Part shown: piece after piece, positions 46,223-56,291 of the stretch
Layout of the letters: each line of letters opens with the position of its first letter
How positions within the stretch are numbered: position 1 is the stretch's first letter
From: Streptococcus salivarius
Lineage (GTDB): Bacteria > Bacillota > Bacilli > Lactobacillales > Streptococcaceae
Reading direction: 5' to 3'
Assembly (NCBI RefSeq): GCF_002094975.1
Contig: NZ_CP015283.1
Location: forward strand, 729,501 to 793,500
Length of the DNA: 64,000 nucleotides
The notes under the pieces: model-generated
The model's input: only the letters and a program-made list of their open reading frames with translations
Database searches by the model: none
What the model was told of the DNA's origin: nothing
Made by a program: the position numbers and the translations under genes

Positions 46223-49200
46223 ATGGCAAAATTGATGCCGGGTAGAGTCCGTAATGAGGGTATTGAACTTTTTGAAAAGGATCTCATTACCATTCATCAG
46301 GTCTCAGAAACTCAGTTGGATACAACAGTTGACCAACATCATTTAATTTATGCACTCAATGATTCTGAAATCACGTGTGACTGTGATTATTTCGTTCAAA
46401 AAGGCTATTGTCCCCATTTGGCAGCGGTTGAGTATTATCTAAAAAATGATAAAGAAGGCCAGCGCCTCTTGGCAGAACTGGAAGAGGAACAAGAATCCTC
46501 TCAAGGTCAAGACCGAGGACACTCTTTTGGTGGTTTATTTTTAGAAGGCCTTTCCCTGAATGAAGATGATACCGTTAGATATAGCTTGATGGTAGAGGGA
46601 GAGGAATCTACCTTTGGTTCAGAGATTTGGTGGAGTATACGTTTACGTCGCTTACCAGATGAACGTTCTTATGTTATTCGAGATATTCCTGCCTTCCTCA
46701 AACTTGTAGAGGCTGAAGGTTATTATCAGATAGGTAAGAACTACTATGAACCCCTATCACTTATTCAATTTGACCAGGCTTCACAGGCATTTTTAGACTT
46801 CCTAGGACGGATGATTCCAGATGAAGCCAAGACTAATTTAGACTTTATTTTACCGAATAATGCACGTCACCTTTGTCTCCCTTACGGTTTTTTTGAGGAA
46901 GGTTTGAGACGGATGCAAGATTTGGATGGCTTTAGGTTTGAATGGGAAGGAACCGAATATCGCCAACTTTTGGTCGAGGATTTGACTGCTGATGCTCAGC
47001 TCTTCTCGTTTGATATTTGTGTCGAGCCTAAGATGATTGAATTGACTGTCGCTGAGAAGAATAGTCAGGCCTTTTTTAATAATCGTATTCTCTTTTATCA
47101 AGGTGTTTTTTATCGTCTGAATCGAAAACAACAAAAACTTTTGGTTGGCTTACGCTCTCTTCCAATCGGAAGCGATTTGAATAAGCACGTCAGCTTTAAT
47201 CTCGATGAACAAGCCATCTTGGCTGCTAGTCTTTTTGATTTTAGGACTATGGGGCCAGTTAAGGCACCAAAAGCTTTTAATATCAAGGATTTCACACCGA
47301 GATTTCGCTTTGATCTGAAAGGTGACAGTGAGATTATTCTTACATTAGCCTTTGATTTTGATGGTTTCTTGGTACATGATCGCCAAGAGTTGAGTCATTT
47401 AGGATTTACCAGTAACTATCGTCATGAGCAGGCAGTTTTTCGTTTGATGTCTAAGCATGGATTCATCCCTGATTTTCAGTCATCTAAACGATTAAGTAGC
47501 AGTCAAGAGCTCTATGATTTCTTTACAAATACTCTATCAGATTTTGAAAATGCAGGAACGGTTCTGATTGGACAGGAGTTACGTGACTTACGGGTTGAGC
47601 AGAGTCCACAGGTTCAGGTAGAGCGTCAGGGAAATTTATTAGATATTTCCTTTGATTTTTCAAGTCTTGACGACGAAGATGTGGATCATGCTTTAGCAGC
47701 CTTGATGGAAAGCTCGCCCTATTTTATCAATCGTAGTGGTCAGTTGATTGTTTTTGACGAAGCGACGCATCGTATTAGTGAGAGTCTCAAAACTCTGAGA
47801 GCTCGTTACTCAGGAAAAGGTCACCTAGAACTCAATCAATTAACTGCCTATCAATTGATGGCTGCTCTTTCAGAAAGTGATTCTGTTCGTTTTTCAAAAG
47901 ATTTCCAACTCTTAACGCAACATTTGAGTAAGCCAGAGACCTTTGATTTGCCAACCTATAAGGTAGAAGCTGGCCTTCGTCCCTACCAGGAAAGAGGTGT
48001 TCAGTGGCTATCGATGTTGCATCACTATGGTTTTGGCGGTATCTTGGCCGATGATATGGGGTTGGGGAAAACTTTGCAAACTATTGCCTATCTCTCTGCA
48101 CATTTAGAAGAAGGACAACGAGTTTTGGTTTTGTCACCATCAAGCCTGATTTACAATTGGCAGGATGAGTTTAAAAAGTTTGCCCCTCAGTTAGATGTAG
48201 CGGTTTCTTATGGACTCAAGCCAAAACGTGATGACATCATTGCTGAAGACCACCAGATTATTATTACAAGCTACGCTTCCTTCCGTCAGGATTTTGATGC
48301 TTACAAGGCTGGCAAATATGACTATCTCATTCTCGATGAGGCTCAGGTCATGAAGAATACACAGACAAAGATTGCCCAATATCTACGTGATTTTTCTGTT
48401 CCACATTGCTTAGCACTATCTGGAACGCCTATTGAAAATCATTTGTTGGAGATTTGGTCTATTTTCCAGATTATTCTACCAGGACTTTTACCAGCTAAGA
48501 AAACGTTTCTTAAGTTAACACCTAAGGAAGTGGCTAGGTATATTTCTCCCTTTATTCTAAGACGTAAAAAAGAGGAGGTCCTTCCTGATCTCCCAGATTT
48601 GATTGAAATCACTCATCAAAGTGAATTGTCAGATGCTCAAAAGGCTATCTATTTAGCACAATTGCAACAGATGCAACAAGGATTAATTTCGGCAAGTGAT
48701 CAGGAAATCAACCGTCGTAAGGTGGAAATCTTGTCAGGAATTACCCGCTTACGACAAATCTGTGATACCCCAGCTCTCTTTATGGACTATGCGGGAGATA
48801 GCGGAAAATTAGATAGCCTTAGAGAGTTGCTTAGCCAAATTAAGGAATCAGACCATCGTGTCCTTATCTTTTCACAATTTCGTGGGATGTTAGATATTAC
48901 AGAGGGGCTCTTACAAGAATTAGGAATTTCCTCATATAAGCTAACAGGGTCAACGCCATCTGATAGTCGTCAGGAGATGACCAGAGCGTTCAATCAAGGA
49001 AGTCGAGATGCCTTTTTGATTTCTCTGAAAGCAGGAGGAGTGGGACTGAATCTAACTGGTGCTGATACGGTTATTCTGATTGACCTTTGGTGGAATCCAG
49101 CGGTAGAAATGCAGGCTATTAGTCGTGCTCACCGTATAGGTCAGGAACAAAATGTCGAAGTTTACCGTTTGATTACAAGAGGGACTATCGAAGAGAAAAT

Positions 49201-49318
49201 TCTTGAGCTTCAAGAAGGCAAGAAAAACCTGGTAACAACCGTCTTGGATGGCAATGAAAGCCGTGCCAGCATGACCGTTGAGGATATTAAAGAAATTCTT
49301 GGTATTGCAATATCTTAA
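46223..49318 (+). CDS. Snf2-family DEAD/DEAH helicase with SWIM zinc finger
   Basis: A 1031-residue protein starting at ATG 46223 (SD AGGGGTG); the frame opens at GTG 46214. A SWIM zinc finger (CDCDYFVQKGYCPHLAAVEYY) lies at about residues 53-75. The middle is a bacterial Snf2-associated region. The helicase core starts near residue 570: Walker A DDMGLGKTLQT near 609, DEAQ box YLILDEAQVMK near 703, and C-terminal motifs V-VI (LISLKAGGVGLNLTGADTVI, SRAHRIGQ). The family remodels protein-DNA complexes; the bacterial role is poorly known. It has its own TGCTATAAT promoter. The gene order to murC is conserved in streptococci. Confidence 0.94.
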   Translation: MAKLMPGRVRNEGIELFEKDLITIHQVSETQLDTTVDQHHLIYALNDSEITCDCDYFVQKGYCPHLAAVEYYLKNDKEGQRLLAELEEEQESSQGQDRGHSFGGLFLEGLSLNEDDTVRYSLMVEGEESTFGSEIWWSIRLRRLPDERSYVIRDIPAFLKLVEAEGYYQIGKNYYEPLSLIQFDQASQAFLDFLGRMIPDEAKTNLDFILPNNARHLCLPYGFFEEGLRRMQDLDGFRFEWEGTEYRQLLVEDLTADAQLFSFDICVEPKMIELTVAEKNSQAFFNNRILFYQGVFYRLNRKQQKLLVGLRSLPIGSDLNKHVSFNLDEQAILAASLFDFRTMGPVKAPKAFNIKDFTPRFRFDLKGDSEIILTLAFDFDGFLVHDRQELSHLGFTSNYRHEQAVFRLMSKHGFIPDFQSSKRLSSSQELYDFFTNTLSDFENAGTVLIGQELRDLRVEQSPQVQVERQGNLLDISFDFSSLDDEDVDHALAALMESSPYFINRSGQLIVFDEATHRISESLKTLRARYSGKGHLELNQLTAYQLMAALSESDSVRFSKDFQLLTQHLSKPETFDLPTYKVEAGLRPYQERGVQWLSMLHHYGFGGILADDMGLGKTLQTIAYLSAHLEEGQRVLVLSPSSLIYNWQDEFKKFAPQLDVAVSYGLKPKRDDIIAEDHQIIITSYASFRQDFDAYKAGKYDYLILDEAQVMKNTQTKIAQYLRDFSVPHCLALSGTPIENHLLEIWSIFQIILPGLLPAKKTFLKLTPKEVARYISPFILRRKKEEVLPDLPDLIEITHQSELSDAQKAIYLAQLQQMQQGLISASDQEINRRKVEILSGITRLRQICDTPALFMDYAGDSGKLDSLRELLSQIKESDHRVLIFSQFRGMLDITEGLLQELGISSYKLTGSTPSDSRQEMTRAFNQGSRDAFLISLKAGGVGLNLTGADTVILIDLWWNPAVEMQAISRAHRIGQEQNVEVYRLITRGTIEEKILELQEGKKNLVTTVLDGNESRASMTVEDIKEILGIAIS

Positions 49319-49473
49319 TTTGTTATATTTGATATTGGAATACTAAGAGGTAAAAATGCTACTAGGCAAATCTTTTGAATTAGGCTATAATAGAATATTG
49401 CAAGACGTATCTTCCCATTCCCGATTATTTATATTAAGATACGCATCATCTCGAAAATGAAAGGAAGTCTTTT

Positions 49474-50190
49474 ATGCATCGCCAAAGACGACAATTTCCG
49501 CTGATTCCAGACGGGGAACCTTGCTTGCAAGAACCGGTCTCTATGCGCCTATACGAAAATGAAGATTTAATCACAAATATCCGTGGCCCTTACCAAGATA
49601 AGGACTACAATGATTTGTTGCCGAACTATGATTTCTTGTCAGCTAAGCCTAGCAATCGTAAGCAGGCTCCAAAACGAGTGGAGACACAAGAAGCTGGCAT
49701 GACTTATGCTGAGGAAGCCCGTGAAAAGGCTAAGCGTGATGTACGTGAGAAACGCCAAAAATTCCTCCGCCAAGAAGTTCAACAAACCAAGCATACTAAT
49801 AGCCGTCAACTGACTACTAAGCCTAAGGTAGAAGCTAAACCAAGCTTTGAGGCTACTGTTGAACCAGCTGCTGTAACAACGGATAAAGGACCAGTGACAG
49901 CCTCTATCTTGGGAGCTCCTGTAAGTGCTATCAAGCGAACTTTAGCACCTAATGGGAAGCACTCAAAGATTCATCACTTGGCAAATCGTCTGCAACAAGA
50001 TTCTTACATCTTGGCAGAAGTGGCTCCAACTTATCAACAGCCTAGTAACCCATCTCGTAAGAACGTCAAGAAAAATAGCTATGACTTCTTGAAACGTAGC
50101 CAGGTTTATAATTACCCAGAACGTCAAACTTACCGTGAACACCGAGTTGCTCAAGAATTAAATTTGACGCATTTAGAAGACGCAAACTAA
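49474..50190 (+). CDS. Conserved streptococcal protein of unknown function
   Basis: A 238-residue, very basic, mostly disordered protein without membrane segments or signal peptide. A short conserved N-terminus (IPDGEPCLQEPVSMRLYENE, then IRGPYQDKDYNDLLPNYDFL) is followed by a Lys/Glu-rich helical stretch (EEAREKAKRDVREKRQKFLR) and a Tyr/Asn/Arg-rich C-terminus (KKNSYDFLKRSQVYNYPERQ). SD AAAGGAAG precedes the ATG. It sits between the Snf2 gene and murC, 26 bases from the latter, so it may belong to wall or division functions. I do not recognise a domain. Confidence 0.85.
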   Translation: MHRQRRQFPLIPDGEPCLQEPVSMRLYENEDLITNIRGPYQDKDYNDLLPNYDFLSAKPSNRKQAPKRVETQEAGMTYAEEAREKAKRDVREKRQKFLRQEVQQTKHTNSRQLTTKPKVEAKPSFEATVEPAAVTTDKGPVTASILGAPVSAIKRTLAPNGKHSKIHHLANRLQQDSYILAEVAPTYQQPSNPSRKNVKKNSYDFLKRSQVYNYPERQTYREHRVAQELNLTHLEDAN

Positions 50191-50216
50191 TCGCAGTGCG
50201 ATTGTAAGGAGAAACT

Positions 50217-51545
50217 ATGTCAAAAACTTATCATTTTATTGGAATTAAAGGATCTGGTATGTCAGCTTTGGCTTTGATGCTCCACCAAATGGGACACAAG
50301 GTTCAAGGTTCAGATGTGGAAAAGTATTACTTCACTCAACGTGGTCTTGAGCAAGCAGGTATTCCTATCCTTCCTTTCGATGAAAAAAACATCACAGAAG
50401 ATGTTGAATTGATTGCTGGAAATGCCTTTCGTGAAGATAACAACGTTGAAGTTGCTTATGCAATTAAAAATGGCTACAGCTTTAAGCGTTATCACGAGTT
50501 CTTGGGTCACTTCATGGATCAATTCACTAGCTTTGGTGTGGCAGGTGCACATGGTAAGACTTCTACAACAGGTCTCTTGTCACATGTTATGAAAAATATC
50601 ACCGACACGTCATACCTTATCGGTGACGGAACTGGACGAGGTTCTGCTAATGCACAATACTTTGTCTTTGAGTCTGATGAATATGAACGTCATTTCATGC
50701 CATACCACCCAGCATACTCAATCATCACTAACATTGACTTTGACCATCCTGATTACTTTACAAGTATCGATGATGTGTTCTCTGCCTTTGATGACTATGC
50801 TAAGCAAGTGCAAAAAGGACTCTTTGTTTACGGTGAGGATCCACACCTTCGTAAGATTACAGCCAATGCGCCAATCTATTACTATGGTTTCGAAGAAAAT
50901 GATGACTTTATAGCAACAGACATTGTGCGTACAACGACAGGGTCTAATTTTAAGGTGAAACATGATGGACAAATCCTTGGAGAATTCCATGTACCAGCCT
51001 ATGGTCGTCACAATATCTTGAATGCAACTGCGGTTATTGGGAACCTCTATGTAGCCGGTTTTGACATGGGCTTGGTTGCGGAACACCTTAAAACCTTCTC
51101 AGGTGTTAAACGCCGTTTCACAGAGAAAATTATCAGTGGTACTGTTGTCATCGATGACTTTGCCCACCATCCAACTGAAATTATTGCAACGCTTGATGCA
51201 GCACGTCAAAAGTACCCATCTAAAGAGATTGTTGCTATTTTCCAACCACATACCTTCACACGTACCATCGCCCTTCTTGATGAATTTGCTGAAGCTTTGA
51301 ACGAAGCAGATGCTGTTTATTTGGCACAAATTTACGGTTCAGCGCGTGAGGTTGACCATGGTGATGTTAAGGTTGAAGATCTTGCTGCTAAGATCAATAA
51401 ACCTGCCAAAGTGGTTACAGTTGAAAATGTCTCACCTCTCCTTGACCATGACAATGCTGTCTATGTCTTTATGGGAGCTGGAGATATCCAACTTTACGAA
51501 CGCTCGTTTGAAGAGCTCCTAGCAAGCTTGCAAACACACATGTAA
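50217..51545 (+). CDS. murC: UDP-N-acetylmuramate-L-alanine ligase
   Basis: Adds L-alanine to UDP-MurNAc, the first peptide step of peptidoglycan synthesis. The 442-residue Mur ligase has the N-terminal Rossmann motif [19 protein letters not shown], the ATP loop GAHGKTST near residue 110, and the C-terminal domain [18 protein letters not shown] precedes the ATG. Confidence 0.97.
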   Translation: MSKTYHFIGIKGSGMSALALMLHQMGHKVQGSDVEKYYFTQRGLEQAGIPILPFDEKNITEDVELIAGNAFREDNNVEVAYAIKNGYSFKRYHEFLGHFMDQFTSFGVAGAHGKTSTTGLLSHVMKNITDTSYLIGDGTGRGSANAQYFVFESDEYERHFMPYHPAYSIITNIDFDHPDYFTSIDDVFSAFDDYAKQVQKGLFVYGEDPHLRKITANAPIYYYGFEENDDFIATDIVRTTTGSNFKVKHDGQILGEFHVPAYGRHNILNATAVIGNLYVAGFDMGLVAEHLKTFSGVKRRFTEKIISGTVVIDDFAHHPTEIIATLDAARQKYPSKEIVAIFQPHTFTRTIALLDEFAEALNEADAVYLAQIYGSAREVDHGDVKVEDLAAKINKPAKVVTVENVSPLLDHDNAVYVFMGAGDIQLYERSFEELLASLQTHM

Positions 51546-51551
51546 TATATT

Positions 51552-51581
51552 AAGGGCTGTAGCGATTTCGCTCAGCTCTTT
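51552..51581 (+). terminator. Weak terminator after murC
   Basis: An imperfect stem of GGGCTGTAGCGA with TTCGCTCAGCTCT; the T run is interrupted. Confidence 0.5.
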
Positions 51582-51604
51582 CTCTTAATAGAAAGGAATT
51601 TGAT

Positions 51605-52099
51605 ATGCTTATTCGACATGCCCGAAAGGATGATTGGGCTGATGTTGTTCGTATCGAACAAGAAAATTTTTCGCCTGAAGAGGCTGCAACTCCAGAGGCT
51701 ATTGCAGAGCGTTTAGAGACGATTTGTGATACCTTTCTAATTGCTGAAATTGATGGCGTTGTAGTTGGTTACATCGAAGGACCTGTGATTGCGGAACGTT
51801 ATCTCACAGATGACCTGTTCCATAAGGTGGCTCCTAATGCTAGTCAAGGAGGTTTTATTGCAGTTACTAGTTTGTCTATCTCCAAAGATTTTAAAGGGCA
51901 AGGTATTGGAACAGCCTTGATTGCAGCGCTTAAAGATCTGGCTATTGCTCAAAAACGCCAAGGTATTAGCTTGACTTGTCATGATTACTTGATTGCCTAC
52001 TATGAGATGAATGGTTTTACTGATGAGGGAGAATCAGAATCAAAGCATGGTGGAAGCTCTTGGTATAATATGGTCTGGGAGAACCCAGAAACCCATTGA
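51605..52099 (+). CDS. GNAT-family N-acetyltransferase
   Basis: A 164-residue acetyltransferase with the acetyl-CoA motif A as LSISKDFKGQGIGTALIAAL (about residues 91-110) and motif B YYEMNGFTDEGESES near 135. SD AAAGGAA precedes the ATG. Its position between murC and mltG is conserved in streptococci; the acceptor is unknown. Confidence 0.9.
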   Translation: MLIRHARKDDWADVVRIEQENFSPEEAATPEAIAERLETICDTFLIAEIDGVVVGYIEGPVIAERYLTDDLFHKVAPNASQGGFIAVTSLSISKDFKGQGIGTALIAALKDLAIAQKRQGISLTCHDYLIAYYEMNGFTDEGESESKHGGSSWYNMVWENPETH

Positions 52100-52137
52100 T
52101 TTCAGTGTTACGTTACTGTGACAAAGGACCAATTGAT

Positions 52138-52166
52138 TTGCATTAACTGACTTTTTAAGATATAAT
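52138..52166 (+). promoter_or_regulatory. Promoter of mltG
   Basis: TTGCAT (52138-52143), 17 bases, TATAAT (52161-52166). Confidence 0.7.
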
Positions 52167-52195
52167 GGCGTTTGTTACTATAGAGGAGGTATGCC

Positions 52196-54172
52196 TTGAC
52201 GGACAAGTTTAATGAACACTCGGAAGCTTCTGAAGATAGCCTAAGCTTCAAAGATCAGATTCTCCGAGACTTACAAGAAGCGACACGGCTCCGTTCTCTT
52301 CGTGAGGAGGAGCATAATAAAAGTGCAACTATGCCCGAGACACCACTTTCAACGTCAGCTGAGAGCGCTACAACTCGTAGTGATTCAGCGTCTAATAAAG
52401 TAAGTAACCAAGATTTTAGTTCACATTCTGTTTCACACAGTGCCTTTGCTAAATCTATGACTTCTGAGACAGCCCAAGATTCTCAACAAGATAGTCTTGG
52501 CTTGTTTTCAGATTCTCAAGAGGAGTCTTTAGTATCTGATGCTCATTCAAACCTAGCGTCTATTCCTAAAGAGCCAATTGAGGAGGAGACAAAGGTAAAT
52601 ATTCCTCAGGAGACTGAAACGTCGAAACGTCGTTTTAAACGTCCAGTTTGGGAAACTAGCCTTAACGAAGCATCTGAAGAGGAGTATATTCCTGCAGATG
52701 TTGCCAAGGAGCTCATTGAAGCTAAGTCTAACGAAGCTATTTATACAGACCCTAAAGAATTGGAGGCCAAATTGACCTCAGAACGTCAAAAAGAAGCATT
52801 CTTGCAGGAACATCATGCAACAAGTGACCAAGCGTCGCAAGAAAAGGTTCAATCAGAGCTAGTAGCTGATGGTAATGAGGATGATGAGAGTATTTCTCTA
52901 GAACCCTCTGGAAAACCTAAGAAAAAGAAAGGCAAGAAAGTGAAGAAGAAAAAGTCTTCGCCAAAAGATGGTAAACAGGCTGACATTGTCGACGAAGAGC
53001 CGATTTCACGTTCTAACCGAAATCACAAACGCAATAAAAATAACCGTCGTGCTGGTAAAATTGCAAGAAACATTATCATCTTCTTGCTACTTATCTTGTC
53101 AGTAGCTACATTCTTTGGTTATCGCTATGTTAGTGATGCTGTTGGCGCAAAAGATGTTAATTCAACTAAGTTTGTTAGTGTTGAAATTCCTGAAAATTCA
53201 GGTAGCAGTTATATCGGCCAACTCTTGGAATCAGCTGGTGTTATTAAGTCTGGTAAGGTCTTTAATTACTATACCAAGTTTAAAAACATCTCAAATCTGA
53301 AAAGTGGTTACTACAACCTTCAGGCTAGCATGACCATGGATGAAATTATTGAGGCACTTCAGAAAAAAGGAAGTGATAAACCTCAGGAGCCATCTCTTGG
53401 TACGGTCTTAGTCAAAGAAGGATATACCATTGATCAAATTGCCAAGGCAGTTGAAGTTAATTCTTCAGCTAAAAAAGGCAAAAAATCATCAACTGGACTT
53501 AAGGCGAAAGATTTCTTGAAATTGATGAAGGATGATGCTTTCATTACAAAGATGAAAGCGAAGTACCCAACCTTGTTGGCAAACCTTCCAAATTCTACGG
53601 ATGCTAAGTATGTCCTAGAGGGTTATCTGTTCCCAGCGACTTATAACATTCATGATGATACGACGGTGGAGTCTTTGGCAGAGGAAATGTTGTCAACGAT
53701 GGATACCTACCTATCACCTTACTATGCGACGATTTCATCTAGTGGACATAATATTAATGAGATTTTGACCCTAGCTTCTCTTGTTGAAAAAGAAGGAGCT
53801 ACAGATGACGACCGTAAAAACATTGCTAGCGTCTTCTATAATCGTCTAAACTCAGACATGGCTCTACAAAGTAATATCGCAGTTCTTTATGCTCTTGGAA
53901 AACTTGGTCAGGAAACGACCTTGAAAGAAGATGCAACTATTGACACAAACATTGACTCCCCTTATAATGATTATGTTCATAAGGGGTTGATGCCAGGTCC
54001 TGTGGACAGTCCTAGTCTGTCTGCGATTGAAGCGGTTATCAATCCATCATCTACCAAGTACATGTACTTTGTGGCAGATGTAACCACTGGTAATGTCTAT
54101 TTTGCTGAAAGCTATGAAGAGCATCAGCATAACGTTGAAACTTACATTAACAGCAAACTAAAAGATAAATAG
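52196..54172 (+). CDS. mltG: Endolytic transglycosylase MltG (YceG-like)
   Basis: A 658-residue enzyme that cleaves nascent glycan strands and works with class A PBPs in peripheral wall growth. TTG 52196 has SD GGAGGT. Residues 1-285 are cytoplasmic, Ser/Glu-rich and disordered with a Lys block (KPKKKKGKKVKKKKS near 245); a membrane helix follows at about 287-307 (IARNIIIFLLLILSVATFFG). The extracellular part has a LysM-like subdomain and the catalytic YceG domain with Glu in LASLVEKEGATDDDRKNIAS and YNDYVHKGLMPGPVDSPS. The very long N-terminus is normal for streptococci. Confidence 0.94.
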   Translation: MTDKFNEHSEASEDSLSFKDQILRDLQEATRLRSLREEEHNKSATMPETPLSTSAESATTRSDSASNKVSNQDFSSHSVSHSAFAKSMTSETAQDSQQDSLGLFSDSQEESLVSDAHSNLASIPKEPIEEETKVNIPQETETSKRRFKRPVWETSLNEASEEEYIPADVAKELIEAKSNEAIYTDPKELEAKLTSERQKEAFLQEHHATSDQASQEKVQSELVADGNEDDESISLEPSGKPKKKKGKKVKKKKSSPKDGKQADIVDEEPISRSNRNHKRNKNNRRAGKIARNIIIFLLLILSVATFFGYRYVSDAVGAKDVNSTKFVSVEIPENSGSSYIGQLLESAGVIKSGKVFNYYTKFKNISNLKSGYYNLQASMTMDEIIEALQKKGSDKPQEPSLGTVLVKEGYTIDQIAKAVEVNSSAKKGKKSSTGLKAKDFLKLMKDDAFITKMKAKYPTLLANLPNSTDAKYVLEGYLFPATYNIHDDTTVESLAEEMLSTMDTYLSPYYATISSSGHNINEILTLASLVEKEGATDDDRKNIASVFYNRLNSDMALQSNIAVLYALGKLGQETTLKEDATIDTNIDSPYNDYVHKGLMPGPVDSPSLSAIEAVINPSSTKYMYFVADVTTGNVYFAESYEEHQHNVETYINSKLKDK

Positions 54173-54256
54173 TCTAATTGGCTCATTAAAATCAAGCAAA
54201 CGAATAGTGGTTTTGATGATACAGCCAACGGCTCAAAAAATAGAAAAGAGAAAAAA

Positions 54257-54739
54257 ATGGCAGAAAAAACATATGTAATGACACAAGCAGAGAAAGAACA
54301 ACTTGAAGCGGAATTGGAGGAGTACAAACTCGTCCGTCGTCCAGAAGTTGTAGAACGTATTAAGATTGCACGTTCTTATGGTGACCTTTCAGAAAACTCT
54401 GAGTATGAAGCAGCCAAAGACGAGCAAGCCTTTGTTGAAGGACAAATTCAGATTCTTGAAACAAAAATTCGTTATGCAGAAATCGTTGATAGTGATGCTG
54501 TTGCTAATGACGAGGTTGCAATTGGTAAAACAGTTGTTGTTCAAGAAGTTGGTACAAACGACAAAGATACTTATCATATCGTTGGTGCAGCCGGTGCTGA
54601 TATCTTCTCAGGTAAAATTTCAAATGAAAGCCCAATTGCTCAAGCCTTGATTGGTAAGAAAGTTGGCGACAAAGTCGCTATCGAATCACCAGCAGGTAGC
54701 TACTCTGTAGAAATCCTTAGTGTAGAAAAAACAGCCTAA
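54257..54739 (+). CDS. greA: Transcript cleavage factor GreA
   Basis: A 160-residue factor that rescues backtracked RNA polymerase. The N-terminal coiled coil (residues 5-75, with [20 protein letters not shown] at the tip) and the C-terminal FKBP-like domain ([20 protein letters not shown]) are complete. It follows mltG after 84 bases, as in other streptococci. Confidence 0.97.
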   Translation: MAEKTYVMTQAEKEQLEAELEEYKLVRRPEVVERIKIARSYGDLSENSEYEAAKDEQAFVEGQIQILETKIRYAEIVDSDAVANDEVAIGKTVVVQEVGTNDKDTYHIVGAAGADIFSGKISNESPIAQALIGKKVGDKVAIESPAGSYSVEILSVEKTA

Positions 54740-54779
54740 GTGACTGTTGGCATTAAGGTGTCCAATATTTGAAACTAGT

Positions 54780-54820
54780 GGGAGTGAGACAAAACAGTTG
54801 TTCTGTCTCACTCCCTTTTT
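54780..54820 (+). terminator. Terminator after greA
   Basis: GGGAGTGAGACA (54780-54791) pairs perfectly with TGTCTCACTCCC (54804-54815), followed by five T. Confidence 0.9.
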
Positions 54821-54869
54821 GCTTACCGGCGCTATTAGGAGTTAGGCTGGTCTGAATTAATCTATAAGA

Positions 54870-54901
54870 AAAGCACTCTTGGCATTTGCCAAGAGTGCTT
54901 T
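54870..54901 (-). terminator. Terminator after yidC2
   Basis: A perfect 15-bp stem AAAGCACTCTTGGCA/TGCCAAGAGTGCTTT. On the minus strand it follows the yidC2 stop by six bases and is followed by TCTT. Confidence 0.8.
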
Positions 54902-54906
54902 GTAGC

Positions 54907-55824
54907 TTATTTACGATTTTGCTTACCGGCATTACGGTTTTTCTTTGGTTTACTTGCAATTGCTTGAGTATTTTTTGGTGTTACATCTTTACGCTTGATT
55001 GGTGCAGTACGAGGTGCTTTTGGAGGGTTCTTTTTGAACTCTTCAGCAACTTTTTCTTTCAAGCGAGGTTTGATGATGTAGTTGGTAATCAACTGTTGGA
55101 TAATAGAGAAGATACCACCAACGAACCAGTAGAGGATTACGGCTGCAGGTGAGCTAATACCAAAGAAAATCATCATGATTGGCATACTGTACATCGTCGC
55201 TGCCATTTGTTTACGTTGCTCTTCAGGAACTTGTTGAATAGACAACCAAGATTGGAAGTAGTAAAGAGCTGCGATGATGATAATCAATGGGAAGTCACGG
55301 TGACCAAGGTTAAACCAGAGGAAGTTATCTTGGAGTACACCAGGAGTGTAACGTGCTGCGTAGTAGAGTGCTGAGAAGAATGGGAACTGAATCAATAGAG
55401 GAAGACAGCCGACACCACCCATCAAGCTTAGACCGTTTTCACGCTGAGCTTGCATGAGTTCAGACTGGGCAGCCATTTTTTCCTCTTGAGTTTCGGCGTT
55501 ACGCAAACGTTCGTTGATTGGTTCCAAGATAGGCGCAAGGTACTCACGTTTTGCTGATTGGTAGGCTGCGCTACGAGATTGGTGAAGACCAAGTGGCAAG
55601 ATAATCAAACGAACAATGATGGTAACAAAGATAATACCAAGACCAAAGCCGAGACCAAGATTATCAGCGAAGTAGGTGATGACGTGGCTCATAGGGCGAC
55701 CAAGGAGGTTCCAGACCCAACCAGTAGGATTACCAGACTTATCAAGGCTCACACATCCTGATAGGAAGAAAAGCATGCTGGCAGCAAGCCCCATCAGGGC
55801 TAGACGTTTTTGATTTTTATTCAC
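54907..55824 (-). CDS. yidC2: Membrane protein insertase YidC2 (lipoprotein type)
   Basis: A 305-residue insertase. Signal peptide with lipobox LSGC and lipidated Cys24, then five membrane segments with the hydrophilic-groove Arg in [11 protein letters not shown] and the cytoplasmic coiled hairpin [20 protein letters not shown]. The C-terminal tail (about 45 residues) is very basic ([36 protein letters not shown]), the feature that distinguishes YidC2 from YidC1 in streptococci and binds ribosomes. SD AAAAGGAATG-like sequence precedes the ATG. acyP lies upstream on the same strand. Confidence 0.93.
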   Translation of the reverse strand: MNKNQKRLALMGLAASMLFFLSGCVSLDKSGNPTGWVWNLLGRPMSHVITYFADNLGLGFGLGIIFVTIIVRLIILPLGLHQSRSAAYQSAKREYLAPILEPINERLRNAETQEEKMAAQSELMQAQRENGLSLMGGVGCLPLLIQFPFFSALYYAARYTPGVLQDNFLWFNLGHRDFPLIIIIAALYYFQSWLSIQQVPEEQRKQMAATMYSMPIMMIFFGISSPAAVILYWFVGGIFSIIQQLITNYIIKPRLKEKVAEEFKKNPPKAPRTAPIKRKDVTPKNTQAIASKPKKNRNAGKQNRK

Positions 55825-55910
55825 AATATCATTCCTTTTGTTTTTTAGTTATACTTGTCTATTTTACCTTTTTTTAAGAAAGAGAACAAGCTAAAAACGG
55901 TGGCTTCCTC

Positions 55911-56189
55911 TTAATTAGCCATCCGAAAATCGCTGTAATTTGAGAAGTTTGCCATGGTCACATCGACATAGGTTACTTTAGACCATTTTGAAGGTCCTTT
56001 TCGAACTTCTTGAATAAATTTAGCTAACTTAGCAGGATTGTCTGACTGAGCTAGGATTTCAACAGTTCCGTCGTCATTATTCCAAACCCGACCGTATATA
56101 TCTCCAATATCTAGTGCTAGAGCATAGGTTGAATAACGAAAACCAACACCTTGGACTCTTCCTGAGACTAATAATCGTACTTTTTGCAT
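55911..56189 (-). CDS. acyP: Acylphosphatase
   Basis: A 92-residue enzyme that hydrolyses acyl phosphates. It starts at ATG 56189, eight bases after SD AAGGAGGT, although the frame is open further upstream. The catalytic loop GRVQGVGFRYSTYALA (residues 10-25, with the phosphate-binding Arg) and the catalytic Asn in GRVWNNDDGTVEI are intact. A consensus promoter lies at 56224-56252. yidC2 follows in the same direction. Confidence 0.93.
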   Translation of the reverse strand: MQKVRLLVSGRVQGVGFRYSTYALALDIGDIYGRVWNNDDGTVEILAQSDNPAKLAKFIQEVRKGPSKWSKVTYVDVTMANFSNYSDFRMAN

Positions 56190-56223
56190 GATCCACGACC
56201 TCCTTTTGAAAGCTCTTTCTTTT

Positions 56224-56252
56224 AGTATAATCCTTGCTATAAAGTCGGTCAA
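56224..56252 (-). promoter_or_regulatory. Promoter of acyP
   Basis: On the minus strand: TTGACC (56252-56247), 17 bases, TATACT (56229-56224). Confidence 0.8.
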
Positions 56253-56276
56253 GTCCAAGATTTATCAAGGAATTTC

Positions 56277-56285
56277 TGCTATAAT
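56277..56285 (+). promoter_or_regulatory. Extended -10 of the SpoU methyltransferase gene, leaderless layout
   Basis: TGCTATAAT at 56277-56285 is followed by six bases and then the ATG at 56292, so transcription should start at the start codon. Confidence 0.7.
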
Positions 56286-56291
56286 GAGTGT

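Noticed and set aside
49356..49460. A 34-codon ORF with SD AAGAGG before the unknown basic protein
   Set aside because: The TATAAT of the downstream gene's likely promoter lies inside it, and its sequence shows no hydrophobic or conserved pattern. Conservation would be needed before calling it.
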